DNA of 23,105 bases from Bacillota bacterium (GCA_017534025.1 JAFWDF010000118.1:1-23105); one strand, 5' to 3'; numbered from the stretch's first letter, positions 1 to 8,377 are shown. Numbers and translations are program-made. Notes: generated by a model not told the origin, from the sequence alone.

Positions 1-745
1 CTACCGTCGGCTTGTTGCCGACATTGGTAATGCTGCAGTGCCGGATGCCGTCAATGTAGCAGTTGGTAATGTACACGCCATTGGCCGGTGTCACCATGGT
101 CTCGTCCACGGTAATGTTGCAGGTCGGGAAACCGATGGCACGGCCCAGCTTCTGTCCGTGAATCACCGTTCCACGCAGGGTGTAGCTCCTTCCCAGCAGG
201 GCAGTCGCTTTGCGGATATCGCCTTCCATGATGCACTGCCGGATCAGCGTGCTGCTGATGACTTCCCCCTCTTCATCGGCAACCGACGGGATCACAACGA
301 CGTCAAAGCCGTGTTCCCTGCCTGCCGCCTGCAGCGTTTCCGCCGTTCCCGCCGCCTTGTGGCCGTAGGAAAAATTAAACCCGCAGATCGCCGTGCTGAC
401 ATGGAAGCGGTCAATCAGAAGTTCCCGGACAAAAGCCTCCGGCGACTGTGTCCGCATCTTTTCATCAAAAGGAAGCGAAAACAGATAGTCAACACCGGCT
501 TTCTTAAGCAGTCTGATCTTCTCATCATCATAGATAATGTTTCTGACAACCGTCCTGCCCGCCATCACATTGCGCGGATGCTCGCTGAACGTAAACACTG
601 CGCTGCGAATGCCCTTGCGGCCGGCTTCCCGGACCGCGGTGTCGATCAGCTCCCGGTGTCCCCGGTGGATGCCGTCAAAATTGCCCAGCGCCACAGCCAC
701 CGGTTCTGTATTCACTATTTCTTCAACATTGTTAAAAATTTTCAT
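1..745 (-). CDS. ribF: Bifunctional riboflavin kinase / FAD synthetase, partial (3' end outside window)
   Basis: The protein would convert riboflavin to FMN and then FMN to FAD in the cytoplasm. 248 codons are visible from an ATG at 745; the family is usually about 300-315 residues, so the end of the flavokinase domain lies to the left of the window. The N-terminal adenylyltransferase domain shows GNFDGIHRGH at about residues 21-30 (HxGH-type nucleotide site) and ISSTLIR near residue 162. The flavokinase domain begins with the GRAIGFPT motif near residue 200, and the visible part ends at the TNVGNKPTV motif. Its ATG overlaps the truB stop as ATGA, so translation is probably coupled to truB. 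truB followed by ribF is the usual Firmicute order. No frameshift is seen in the visible part. Confidence 0.95.
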   Translation of the reverse strand, partial: MKIFNNVEEIVNTEPVAVALGNFDGIHRGHRELIDTAVREAGRKGIRSAVFTFSEHPRNVMAGRTVVRNIIYDDEKIRLLKKAGVDYLFSLPFDEKMRTQSPEAFVRELLIDRFHVSTAICGFNFSYGHKAAGTAETLQAAGREHGFDVVVIPSVADEEGEVISSTLIRQCIMEGDIRKATALLGRSYTLRGTVIHGQKLGRAIGFPTCNITVDETMVTPANGVYITNCYIDGIRHCSITNVGNKPTV

Positions 746-1728
746 CTATAAAATACCTTGTCCGCTGTCACCAGATTCTTTTCCCGGTTCACATGCGCCG
801 TCCCCAGGAATTCCGCTTCCGGTCCGTATACGCGGAAGCGGTCTGCAAAGCGGGCATTTTCTGCCAGTGTATTTTCTTCCGTGATCCGCACGGCATCGAG
901 CCGGAGTTCATTGCCGTTTACATAGCGGCGCGCGCCGCCTGCATTGAGGCGGATGGCTCCGAAATCGCCCAGCATCCTGTCTACGGGAAGAATGAACCGG
1001 CTCAGATCCGCAGTTAACGGTGCATCGATCCTTGTCTCCAGGATTTCCTGTGCCGGCCGGCCTTCTGCCAGTTCGACAGCCGCCAGTATCTCCTCAAAGG
1101 TAACGGCATCCCGGATATCAAATCTGCCGCTGGAGGTGCGCAGAAGAAAGGACATCGCCGCCCCGCACCCGAGTTTCTCTCCCAGCTCCGTACAGATCGT
1201 GCGGATATACGTGCCTTTGGAACAGTCCACATCAAACACGACTGCCGCCGGTTCCTCCAGAACCCTGACGGGCCGTATATCATGGATGACCACCTGGCGG
1301 GGCTTCACTTCCGCCGTCTCCCCTTTCCGGGCGTATTCGTACAGTTTCCGGCCATTCACCTTCACTGCGGAATACATCGGCGGGTACTGCAGCTGCGGGC
1401 CCTTCAGGCTTTCCAGCGCGGCCAGTACTTCCGGCACAGTGACCGCTGCTGCCCGGTCCGCATCGCCCGGCGAAACATTTCCCCAGATATCCCCGGTATC
1501 CGACGTGATCCCCAGCCGCATCTCGCAGCGATAGGTTTTTTTGTCACTTTCCAGATATTCCGCGGCGCGGGTGGCTTTGCCGGCACAGATGCACATCACG
1601 CCGCAGGCCATGGGATCCAGGGTGCCGGTGTGTCCGATTTTTTTCATGCGCAGAATCCGCCGGAATGCCGCCACTGCATCGTGCGAAGTCATTCCGGCCG
1701 GCTTCAGCAGATTAATGCATCCGTCCAT
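742..1728 (-). CDS. truB: tRNA pseudouridine(55) synthase
   Basis: This enzyme isomerises uridine 55 in the T-loop of tRNA. The 328-residue protein starts MDGCINLLKPAGMTSHD, the typical TruB opening, and carries the catalytic motif GHTGTLDP at residues 32-39 with Asp38 as the nucleophile. Other family blocks are the TYRCEMRLGI(T)SDTGD stretch, QYPPMYSAVKVNGRKLYEYAR and CSKGTYIRTICTELGEKLG. The C-terminal part (about 245-328) resembles the PUA-like tail found in Gram-positive TruB. The start codon lies 17 bases inside the end of the upstream rbfA-DHH gene, and the stop overlaps the ribF start, so it sits in a tightly coupled operon. The length is slightly above the usual 300 or so. Confidence 0.96.
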   Translation of the reverse strand: MDGCINLLKPAGMTSHDAVAAFRRILRMKKIGHTGTLDPMACGVMCICAGKATRAAEYLESDKKTYRCEMRLGITSDTGDIWGNVSPGDADRAAAVTVPEVLAALESLKGPQLQYPPMYSAVKVNGRKLYEYARKGETAEVKPRQVVIHDIRPVRVLEEPAAVVFDVDCSKGTYIRTICTELGEKLGCGAAMSFLLRTSSGRFDIRDAVTFEEILAAVELAEGRPAQEILETRIDAPLTADLSRFILPVDRMLGDFGAIRLNAGGARRYVNGNELRLDAVRITEENTLAENARFADRFRVYGPEAEFLGTAHVNREKNLVTADKVFYR

Positions 1729-3199
1729 CGTATTCGTTCAGAGCGTCATCCACCGCATCCCGCATGATCTCCAGCGCTTCCTCCATCGTCGTATACAGCG
1801 TGCAGCCGCCGGCATGCCGGTGCCCGCCGCCGCCGAAGCGCGTGCCGATCTTCGCGACATCGATATAATCCTTGCTGCGCATACCGACCTTGATCTCTTC
1901 ACCGCGGACCTTTTCCCGCAGGAATACGGCCACTTCCACGCCCTGAATATCCCGGATCGCAGAGTTAATGCCGTCACTCTCACTGGTCTTCGCGTCCGCC
2001 GCATCATACATATCCAGCGTAACATGCGCGATGGATGCCCTGCCTTCATGGAACAGCTCCATGTTGGACATGATCATGGAATGGAGCTTCAGCTTCTGCG
2101 GCCGCTCACTCTGGTACAGAATGATATTCAGCCGTTTGGTGTTGATACCGCTCAGATACAGATCCGATGTAATCAGGTGCGTTTTTCTGGTTGTATTGAC
2201 ATACTGGAAATTGCCGGTATCCGTTACGATGCCTGTATAGAGTGCCTCACCGACCTCCTTCGTAATCTCCTCTCCCATGTACAGGAAAAGTTCATACATA
2301 AGCTCGGTGGTAGCGGCCGCCATCGGATCGATCAGATTGATTTCCGCAAACGGCACATTCGCCGCATGGTGATCGATGCAGGCGGTGTGTCTGCCGCATT
2401 CCAGGAAAATCCGGTTTCTCTTCGGGAAACGGTCCAGATTGCTGCAGTCCAGCGCAATGCACAGATCCCTGACCGGAAGTTCCTCATCGCCCTCCACGAA
2501 GGTCACATAATTCTGGTCCAGGAAGGCCAGATTGTCCGGGATTTCATCCTCCATGAGGATATCCGCCTCCGCGCCTCTGTCCCGCAGCCAGGCACAGAGC
2601 GCTGCGCAGGCTCCCATCGCGTCGCCGTCAGCGACCATATGAGGGAAAATATATACCGAGTCGGATTCCATCAGAAGCTTGGCCATCTCATCCATGGCCG
2701 GTGTCCGTTCGTCCTCCTCCAGTACAAAGACCGGTTCCTGTCCTTCATAGGAACGGAAATCTTCATCGTCTTCTTCGCCCGGAACGGCAGCCGCCTGCGG
2801 TTCCTGTGCAGCCGGTTCTTCCTCAGCCGGAATATCCAGGCTGTCCAGGATACGGGACATATGGCGCCCGTATTCCATGGATTCATCGATGCGGAAGCTC
2901 AGCTCCGGCACATGGCGGATCTTGATTTTGCCGCCAATATCACGGCGGATGAAACCGGAGGCTTTTTTCATTGCCTCCAACACTTCCTTCTTGACTTCGT
3001 CTTCCGTTTCGGAAGCCAGACTGCCTCCCAGGACACTCAGATACACGGTCGCATAACTGCCGTCGTCGGAAACCTCCACGCCGGTGACACTGACGATGCG
3101 GTCACGAAGGCGGGGATCCCGAAGGCCGTTCAGCAGAAGGTCGCCGATGATTTTGCGGATCTCTTCGCCCAGTCTGCCTTTTCGATAACTGCGTGCCAT
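1712..3199 (-). CDS. Fusion of ribosome-binding factor A with a DHH/DHHA1 phosphoesterase (NrnA-like)
   Basis: A single uninterrupted 495-residue frame joins two proteins that are normally separate neighbours. Residues 1-122 are RbfA, a KH-type 30S maturation factor (MARSYRKGRLGEEIRKIIGD opening; ESMEYGRHMSRILDSLD ending). Residues 123-167 form an acidic Ala/Pro/Glu-rich linker. Residues 168-495 are a DHH phosphoesterase of the NrnA type, which in the family degrades short oligoribonucleotides and dephosphorylates pAp. The metal-site motifs are visible: HMVADGD (187-193), LDCSN with Asp251, DHH (276-278), VTDTGNF with Asp327, and the DHHA1 substrate loop GGGGHRHAGG (456-465). A good ribosome binding site (AAGGAT) precedes the ATG. 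Met169 or Met172 could act as internal starts, but no stop separates the halves. Motif completeness suggests that both halves work. Confidence 0.93.
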   Translation of the reverse strand: MARSYRKGRLGEEIRKIIGDLLLNGLRDPRLRDRIVSVTGVEVSDDGSYATVYLSVLGGSLASETEDEVKKEVLEAMKKASGFIRRDIGGKIKIRHVPELSFRIDESMEYGRHMSRILDSLDIPAEEEPAAQEPQAAAVPGEEDDEDFRSYEGQEPVFVLEEDERTPAMDEMAKLLMESDSVYIFPHMVADGDAMGACAALCAWLRDRGAEADILMEDEIPDNLAFLDQNYVTFVEGDEELPVRDLCIALDCSNLDRFPKRNRIFLECGRHTACIDHHAANVPFAEINLIDPMAAATTELMYELFLYMGEEITKEVGEALYTGIVTDTGNFQYVNTTRKTHLITSDLYLSGINTKRLNIILYQSERPQKLKLHSMIMSNMELFHEGRASIAHVTLDMYDAADAKTSESDGINSAIRDIQGVEVAVFLREKVRGEEIKVGMRSKDYIDVAKIGTRFGGGGHRHAGGCTLYTTMEEALEIMRDAVDDALNEYDGRMH

Positions 3200-3211
3200 A
3201 TCCTATCCTTC

Positions 3212-5887
3212 TTACTTTCTTTCCACTTCTACAATCTTGAAGGCTTCCATAACGTCGCCTTCCTTGATGTCATTATAATTTTCAATGCCGATACCGCATT
3301 CGTAGCCCTTGGCGACTTCCTTCGCGTCATCCTTGAATCTCTTCAGCGAGGAAATAACGCCCTCGTGAATGACGATGCCGTCGCGGACGAGGCGGATCTG
3401 CGCGTTCCGTTCGATCTTTCCGTCAATAACGTAAGCGCCTGCAACCGTGCCGACATTCGGCACCTTGAATGTGCTCCGCACTTCCGCGCTGCCCAGTACT
3501 TCTTCCTTGAATTCCGGGGACAGCATACCCTTCAGCGCCGCTTCGACATCTTCGATGACTTCGTAAATGACACTGTAGGTACGGATTTCGACGTTTTCTC
3601 TCTGCGCCATGCTGACTACTGCCGCGCCCGGTCTTACATTAAAGCCGATAATGACGGCGCCGGAGGTGCCTGCCAGCATAACGTCGGATTCATTGACCGC
3701 GCCCACGCCGATATGAATGATGCAGACGGCCACTTCGTCGTTCTTGAGTTTTTCAAGCGACGATACCAGTGCGCCAACCGATCCCTGCACGTCGGCTTTG
3801 ATGATCAGATTCAGTTCTTTCAGAGAGCCCTGGCTGATCTGATTGAAGAGATCCTCCAGGGAAACGCCTGAAGTCTTCTGCAGAACCTGTTCTCTCTGCT
3901 TTTCTCTGCGGTTTTCCGCAATTTCTCTGGCCACTTTGTCAGAGTTTACCGCGTTGAAGGAATCCCCGGCTTCCGGCACTTCGTCAAGGCCCAGGATTTC
4001 CACCGCGGTGGCAGGACCCGCCTTCTTCAGCGCGGTTCCCTTATAGTTTGTCATGGCCTTAATACGGCCGTAGCAGTTGCCGGCAACGATGGACATACCG
4101 GTGCGCAGCGTACCATTCTGGATCAGCAGTGTGGCGATCGGCCCTCTCTGCTTGTCCAGGCGGGCTTCGATGACGGAGCCCATGGCCAGACGGTTCGGAT
4201 TGGCCTTCAGCTCCAGCATTTCCGCCTGCAGCAGAATCATTTCCAGCAGTGCGTCCAGACCTTCCCCGGTCTTGGCGGAAACAGGCACACTGATTACCGT
4301 GCCGCCCCAGTCTTCTACCAGAATGCCGTTGGCGGACAGGTCCTGCTTAACCCGTTCCACATTGGCGCCCGGCTTGTCAATTTTATTAATCGCGACGATT
4401 ACCGGCACACCGGCTGCCTTCGCGTGGCTGATGGCTTCGATGGTCTGCGGTTTTACGCTGTCGTCGGCAGCGACTACCAGGACCGCGATATCCGTTACAT
4501 AGGCACCTCTGGCACGCATGGCGGTGAACGCTTCATGACCCGGCGTATCCAGGAACACGATGCGCTGTCCTTCATAATGGATTTCCGACGCACCGATGTG
4601 CTGTGTGATACCTCCGGATTCGCTGGCGGTTACGTCAGTCTTTCTGATCTTGTCCAGCAGAGAAGTCTTACCGTGGTCTACATGGCCCATAACGGTAATA
4701 ACCGGCGGACGAGGTCTGAGATCTTCCTCTCTGTCTTCGAAATCTTCGATCCCCTCTTCAGCCGTATCTTCTTCCACGTTTCCGATAATGATCTGCTTGT
4801 TCAGTTCGTCTCCGAGAATCATTACGGTATCTTCATCCAGATTCTCATTGACATTCGCCATGATACCCATTTTCATGAGCTTCATAATGATCTGGGATAC
4901 GCTGACGTCGATCTGTTCAGCAAATCCTTTTACAGTAATAGGAACGGTGACGACAACGGCACCTGCAGGGATAGCCATAGCTTCCTGCTCTGCCTGTCTG
5001 GCAGCTTCCTTACGCTGTTCTTTTCTGTGATCCTTGCCGTGGCTGTGCTTGGTCGGTTTGGAAATGTCGCGGAGAGCCGGCTTGTTATCTTTGCGGTTGT
5101 CGTTCTTTCTGCGATCATCACGGGACGCCGTCTTCTTCGAATGATCGTCACGGCGGTCATTCTGCCGGTTGTTCTTTCCTGCCTTTTTCCCCTGTTTGCC
5201 TTCCGGACGATTCCGGTTGTCTTTGCGCGGCTGGACATTGTCCGTTCTTCCGGCCGGCGCGGTCTTCTTATTTGCTCCTTCTGCGTGCTTCTCTTTTTTT
5301 CCTGCCTGCGGAGCAGCTTCCTTCTTTCCGGCTGCTTTCTCTGCCGGCGGTTTCTGCTGCGGTGCTTTTGCCGCCGGTTTTTCTGCCGGTTTGGCAGCTG
5401 GTTTTGCCGCCGGCGCTGCCTGCTTCTCCGGTGCTGCCGGTTTCTCTGTCCGGGCTGCTTCCGGTGCCTTCTGCTGCGGCGCTTTCTTTGCCTGTCCGGC
5501 TTCCGGCGCTGCTTTTTTCTCCGGTGCTGCCGGTTTCGCAGCAGGAGCCTGTTCCTTCACAGGCGCTGCCGGTTTTGCGGCAGGAGCCGGTTCCTTCACA
5601 GGTGCCGCCGGTTTCGCTGCCGGAGCGGCTGCTTTTTCAGCCGGTTTCGCGGCAGGCGCCTTCGCGGCATTGTCTGCCGGCGCTTTTGCAGGATTCTTTC
5701 TGACTACTCTTACGATCTTCGTTTCTGTTTTTTCTTTGCTTCTCTGAACTGCATTTCTCAGAGCAGTCGCATCCATATCCGATATGGAATTGCTGTGGGT
5801 GGTTACGTCCACGCCCATCTTGTTAAGACGCTGGATGACTTCCTTGCTGCTCAGCCCCAGCTCTTTCGCGAGCTCATACACTCTCAT
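3212..5887 (-). CDS. infB: Translation initiation factor IF-2
   Basis: This GTPase brings initiator fMet-tRNA to the 30S subunit and promotes subunit joining. The 891-residue protein has an N-terminal IF2_N helix bundle (1-53), a long Ala/Pro/Lys-rich disordered region (about 65-215), a basic, Asp/Asn/Arg-rich stretch (about 215-300), and a second IF2_N-like module near 312-362. The GTP-binding domain follows, with G1 GHVDHGKT at 401-408, G3 DTPGH at 447-451 and G4 NKID at 501-504. The beta-barrel and C-terminal fMet-tRNA-binding domains complete it. The start is supported by AGGAGG eight or nine bases upstream. The linker contains 13-residue tandem repeats (see the repeat feature). It sits between the L7Ae gene and rbfA, the standard order of this operon. 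Confidence 0.98.
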   Translation of the reverse strand: MRVYELAKELGLSSKEVIQRLNKMGVDVTTHSNSISDMDATALRNAVQRSKEKTETKIVRVVRKNPAKAPADNAAKAPAAKPAEKAAAPAAKPAAPVKEPAPAAKPAAPVKEQAPAAKPAAPEKKAAPEAGQAKKAPQQKAPEAARTEKPAAPEKQAAPAAKPAAKPAEKPAAKAPQQKPPAEKAAGKKEAAPQAGKKEKHAEGANKKTAPAGRTDNVQPRKDNRNRPEGKQGKKAGKNNRQNDRRDDHSKKTASRDDRRKNDNRKDNKPALRDISKPTKHSHGKDHRKEQRKEAARQAEQEAMAIPAGAVVVTVPITVKGFAEQIDVSVSQIIMKLMKMGIMANVNENLDEDTVMILGDELNKQIIIGNVEEDTAEEGIEDFEDREEDLRPRPPVITVMGHVDHGKTSLLDKIRKTDVTASESGGITQHIGASEIHYEGQRIVFLDTPGHEAFTAMRARGAYVTDIAVLVVAADDSVKPQTIEAISHAKAAGVPVIVAINKIDKPGANVERVKQDLSANGILVEDWGGTVISVPVSAKTGEGLDALLEMILLQAEMLELKANPNRLAMGSVIEARLDKQRGPIATLLIQNGTLRTGMSIVAGNCYGRIKAMTNYKGTALKKAGPATAVEILGLDEVPEAGDSFNAVNSDKVAREIAENRREKQREQVLQKTSGVSLEDLFNQISQGSLKELNLIIKADVQGSVGALVSSLEKLKNDEVAVCIIHIGVGAVNESDVMLAGTSGAVIIGFNVRPGAAVVSMAQRENVEIRTYSVIYEVIEDVEAALKGMLSPEFKEEVLGSAEVRSTFKVPNVGTVAGAYVIDGKIERNAQIRLVRDGIVIHEGVISSLKRFKDDAKEVAKGYECGIGIENYNDIKEGDVMEAFKIVEVERK
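5522..5665 (-). repeat. Imperfect 39-bp tandem repeats inside infB
   Basis: About three units of 39 bases encode the 13-residue pattern APAAKPAAPVKEx in the IF-2 linker. Two neighbouring units are nearly identical in DNA as well as in protein, so they are probably recent duplications. They keep the reading frame and look like length-variable linker DNA, not a mobile repeat. Confidence 0.75.
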
Positions 5888-5915
5888 GATAACCGCACCT
5901 CCTGTACCAGTCGAA

Positions 5916-6233
5916 CTATCTGTCCATCTCGATCTCCTTTTTCATCGCATCTGCAAAATTTTTATCGGTAATCCCGTAAATGCCGATCCCGCGATACCCG
6001 GCCGCCGCGGAAAGCGTGTCGACCGTGCCGAAAACGGCCATCGGCACCCGGCGATTTTTACATAGAGACGAAAATTTGTCTTTCGTGTTTTCAGAGACAT
6101 CCTCTGCCACGATCATAAAATGTATTTTTCCGGCTTTCACCGCATTCACACAGCTGCGGTAACCCGGTATGATCCGGCCTGCGCGCCTTGCCAGGCCGAG
6201 ATATCTGTTAATTTTGTCCGGATTCGGATTCAT
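5916..6233 (-). CDS. L7Ae/L30e-family ribosomal protein (YlxQ-like)
   Basis: This 105-residue protein belongs to the L7Ae/L30e RNA-binding family, whose members bind kink-turn RNA. It matches the YlxQ-type protein found between ylxR and infB in Bacillota. The opening NRYLGLARRAGRIIPGY and the later VAEDVSENTKDKF stretch fit the family, as does the length of about 100 residues. Its start lies 26 bases inside the end of ylxR, which implies coupled translation. The gap to infB is 28 bases. The cellular role of this bacterial group is not settled; ribosome association or RNA binding is the likely role. Family assignment is firm and exact function is inference. Confidence 0.9.
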   Translation of the reverse strand: MNPNPDKINRYLGLARRAGRIIPGYRSCVNAVKAGKIHFMIVAEDVSENTKDKFSSLCKNRRVPMAVFGTVDTLSAAAGYRGIGIYGITDKNFADAMKKEIEMDR

Positions 6234-6495
6234 ACGCGCTCAGCTCCTCAAATAACCGGTCCAGATCTTCCTTTGGAACAGGTACTCCCAGGCTTCTGGA
6301 CAGGGCATTCTTCTTTCTCGCTTTCCGGAAACACTCCTCCCTGCAGCAGAGATAGACTCCTCTGCCGGAGGCCTTGCCGCTGCGGTCGAGCAGAAAACGA
6401 TCCTCCTTGTCATGCACAATCCGGATCAGATCCTTTTTCGGGAAGGATTCCATGCATCCGGCGCACCGGCGCATTGGAACTTTTCTGGTTTTCAT
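6208..6495 (-). CDS. rnpM: YlxR/RnpM family RNA-binding protein
   Basis: A 95-residue basic protein starting MKTRKVPMRRCAGCMESFPKKDLIRIV, which is the DUF448/YlxR signature. The second conserved block, GRGVYLCCREECFRKA, is also present. The RRCAGC and CCREEC cysteines are seen. In Bacillus subtilis the orthologue has been renamed RnpM because it binds the RNase P RNA and modulates RNase P activity; applying that role here is inference from orthology and position. The start overlaps the nusA stop by one base (TGATG), and its end overlaps the L7Ae gene by 26 bases. Confidence 0.93.
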   Translation of the reverse strand: MKTRKVPMRRCAGCMESFPKKDLIRIVHDKEDRFLLDRSGKASGRGVYLCCREECFRKARKKNALSRSLGVPVPKEDLDRLFEELSAYESESGQN

Positions 6496-7706
6496 CAGTC
6501 CTCATCCCCGTCCGCGGCAAATACGATGCCGTCTTCATTCGCGCCGGCCTCATCGGCAGCCGCTTCATCGTACGGCATTTCCGCCGGCACTTCTTCAATA
6601 TATTCTTCGACCAGATCCAGTCCCTGTTCCGCCAGGAAGGCATCCAGCCCGCCGGCCTCATCAAACTGTGTTCTGCTCTTGATGTCGATCTTCCAGCCGC
6701 AGAGCCGCGCCGCCAGCCGGACATTCTGGCCGTCCCGGCCGATGGCCAGTGAGAGCTGGTAGTCCGGTACGATAACCGTCGCCGCCTTGTCGTCTTCATT
6801 AATGAAAACTTCTTCTGCCTTGGCCGGGCTCAGCGCGCTCATAATCAGCTCCGCCGGATCCTCCGACCAGGAAATGATATCGATTTTTTCGCCGAACAGT
6901 TCATCGACAACCGCCTGCACACGAACGCCGCGCTGGCCGATGCAGGAGCCTACTGCATCCACATCCGGATCATTCGTGGAAACCGCCATCTTTGTGCGGG
7001 AACCGGCTTCTCTGGCGATACTCCGGATCTCCACAACGCCTTCGCGGATTTCCGGAACTTCCAGTTCAAACAGTCTTTTTACCAGTCCCGGATGCGATCT
7101 GGACAGCAGGATCTGCGGTCCTCTCGAAGCACCCCTTCTGGACTCCCGGACATCCATGATATACACCTTCAGGCGGGAATTGATGCTGTAATCTTCCCCC
7201 GGAACCTGTTCCTTTTCGGAAAGGACACCTTCCGTCCGGTCGATGCTGATGTACACCGTTCCGTTGTTCTCTCTCTGCACGACGCCGGTCATGATCTCGC
7301 CTTCCCGGTTCGCGTAATCCGAATAGATGGAGCCTCTTTCCGCTTCCCGGATAAACTGTACCACTACCTGCTTGGCCGTCTGCGCTGCGATCCGTCCGAA
7401 ATCCTTCGGCACCGTGCGAATATATACCATATCGCCGATATTATAGGAAGGATCGATCTCCCGCGCCTCGTCCAGGGTCAGCTGCGTTTCATTCATGACA
7501 TCCTCATCGGAAACAACTTCCTTGATCAGAATGACTTCAATATCTCCTGTATCCCTGTCGATGTTGACCTCCACATTCTGGTCCTTCCCGTAATTCTTCT
7601 TACAGGCGGAAACCAGTGCCTGCTCAAGAGTCTTGATCATGACATCCTTGGAAATGTCACGTTCCTTTTCAAGCTCTTCGATGGCAAGAATAAATTCCTT
7701 GTTCAT
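6495..7706 (-). CDS. nusA: Transcription termination/antitermination factor NusA
   Basis: NusA binds RNA polymerase and nascent RNA, and affects pausing, intrinsic termination and antitermination. The 403-residue protein has the N-terminal polymerase-binding domain (1 to about 130, MNKEFILAIEELEKERDISKDV), an S1 domain from about 134, KH1 with GSCIGQRG near 252, and KH2 with AIGRDGQN near 318. It lacks the acidic repeats of proteobacterial NusA but ends in a strongly acidic tail of roughly 40 residues, making it longer than the 371-residue B. subtilis protein. The ATG is preceded by AGGGGAG about eleven bases away. In B. subtilis this operon is autoregulated by NusA-dependent termination; the leader hairpin upstream of rimP here may serve the same purpose. 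Confidence 0.98.
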   Translation of the reverse strand: MNKEFILAIEELEKERDISKDVMIKTLEQALVSACKKNYGKDQNVEVNIDRDTGDIEVILIKEVVSDEDVMNETQLTLDEAREIDPSYNIGDMVYIRTVPKDFGRIAAQTAKQVVVQFIREAERGSIYSDYANREGEIMTGVVQRENNGTVYISIDRTEGVLSEKEQVPGEDYSINSRLKVYIMDVRESRRGASRGPQILLSRSHPGLVKRLFELEVPEIREGVVEIRSIAREAGSRTKMAVSTNDPDVDAVGSCIGQRGVRVQAVVDELFGEKIDIISWSEDPAELIMSALSPAKAEEVFINEDDKAATVIVPDYQLSLAIGRDGQNVRLAARLCGWKIDIKSRTQFDEAGGLDAFLAEQGLDLVEEYIEEVPAEMPYDEAAADEAGANEDGIVFAADGDED

Positions 7707-7789
7707 CTGAGTTATTACTCCCCTTAATGATTTTATAAACTATAGATTTTTCTCTGTTAATGACCCGGCTGCCGGGCCCGGAGCGCCGG

Positions 7790-8275
7790 TTAGAAAATCA
7801 CTGCCAAACTGATCTTGGAAATGGCGTCCCGCGGAATCTCCAGATCATTGCCTTCCTCATCCTTCAGCAGAACGATTCCGTCCCGCAGTCCGGTCAGATC
7901 GGCAGAGAACTGCTTCTTTCCGTCCAGCGGTTTGTACAGACGCACATCCACCGGCCTTCCTGCATAGCGGACAAAATCCTGTTCTTTCAGAAGCGGACGG
8001 TCGATGCCCGGCGAGGAAACCTCCAGCGTATAATTTTCCTCAATGGCATCCTCTTCATCCAGGCGGTCACTGAGGTATCTACTTACCAGCTCACATTCGT
8101 CGATGCTGACATACTGCTCCGCGCCGTCTTCCGCCAGCGGTTTGTCAATATAGACCCGCAGAATCCGCGCTTTGCCTTCCTTCACGTATTCCAGATTGAA
8201 CAATTCCAGCTCATGATCGGCCAGAAACCCGGAAAGCATCTCTTCCACTATGTCTTTGATTTTCTTCTTTGCCAT
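7790..8275 (-). CDS. rimP: Ribosome maturation factor RimP
   Basis: RimP assists late assembly of the 30S subunit. From the ATG at 8275 the protein is 161 residues, beginning MAKKKIKDIVEEMLSGF, with the conserved LRVYIDKP, ISIDECELVSRYLSDRLD-type stretch and the YTLEVSSPGIDRPL motif that marks the family. The frame stays open up to 8398, but that longer start lies upstream of the transcription start predicted from the promoter and inside the promoter spacer, so it cannot be used. The chosen ATG has AAAGGAC about ten bases upstream. It is the first gene of the operon leading into nusA, as in B. subtilis (ylxS-nusA). An 83-base gap with a GC-rich inverted repeat separates it from nusA. Confidence 0.95.
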   Translation of the reverse strand: MAKKKIKDIVEEMLSGFLADHELELFNLEYVKEGKARILRVYIDKPLAEDGAEQYVSIDECELVSRYLSDRLDEEDAIEENYTLEVSSPGIDRPLLKEQDFVRYAGRPVDVRLYKPLDGKKQFSADLTGLRDGIVLLKDEEGNDLEIPRDAISKISLAVIF

Positions 8276-8318
8276 GCGCAGAAGTCCTTTCCAAACTATA
8301 AAAACAGCCCTACAACAC

Positions 8319-8348
8319 ACAGAGAGTGGGAAAAAACCCACTCTCTGT
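8319..8348 (-). terminator. Leader hairpin before rimP, possible attenuator
   Basis: A perfect 12-bp stem (ACAGAGAGTGGG / CCCACTCTCTGT) with a six-base T loop on the transcribed strand lies about 25 bases after the expected transcription start and 43 bases before the rimP ATG. The sequence after it is only weakly T-rich (GTGTTGTAGGGCTGTTTTTA), so it is not a strong standard terminator. That pattern fits a factor-dependent or NusA-stimulated attenuator. It could also be an RNA-stability hairpin. Confidence 0.6.
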
Positions 8349-8377
8349 AACGAATCAGTCAAATCAGACTTATAAGA

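Noticed and set aside
38..751. Plus-strand ORF of 237 codons opposite ribF
   Set aside because: The opposite strand encodes a clear RibF with all motifs; this is an antisense shadow with no family resemblance.
1541..3871. Long plus-strand ORF of 776 codons
   Set aside because: It lies antisense to truB, the rbfA-DHH fusion and infB, which have complete motifs; its length reflects codon composition of the real strand.
4424..5971. Plus-strand ORF rich in Cys, Arg and Phe
   Set aside because: It is the antisense of the Ala/Pro/Lys-rich IF-2 linker, so its odd composition is an artefact.
7765..7789. GC-rich inverted repeat between rimP and nusA as a terminator
   Set aside because: CCGGC/GCCGG arms with an inner CCGGGCCCGG are short and no T-tract follows; it would also cut nusA from its promoter. 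At most a processing or pausing site.
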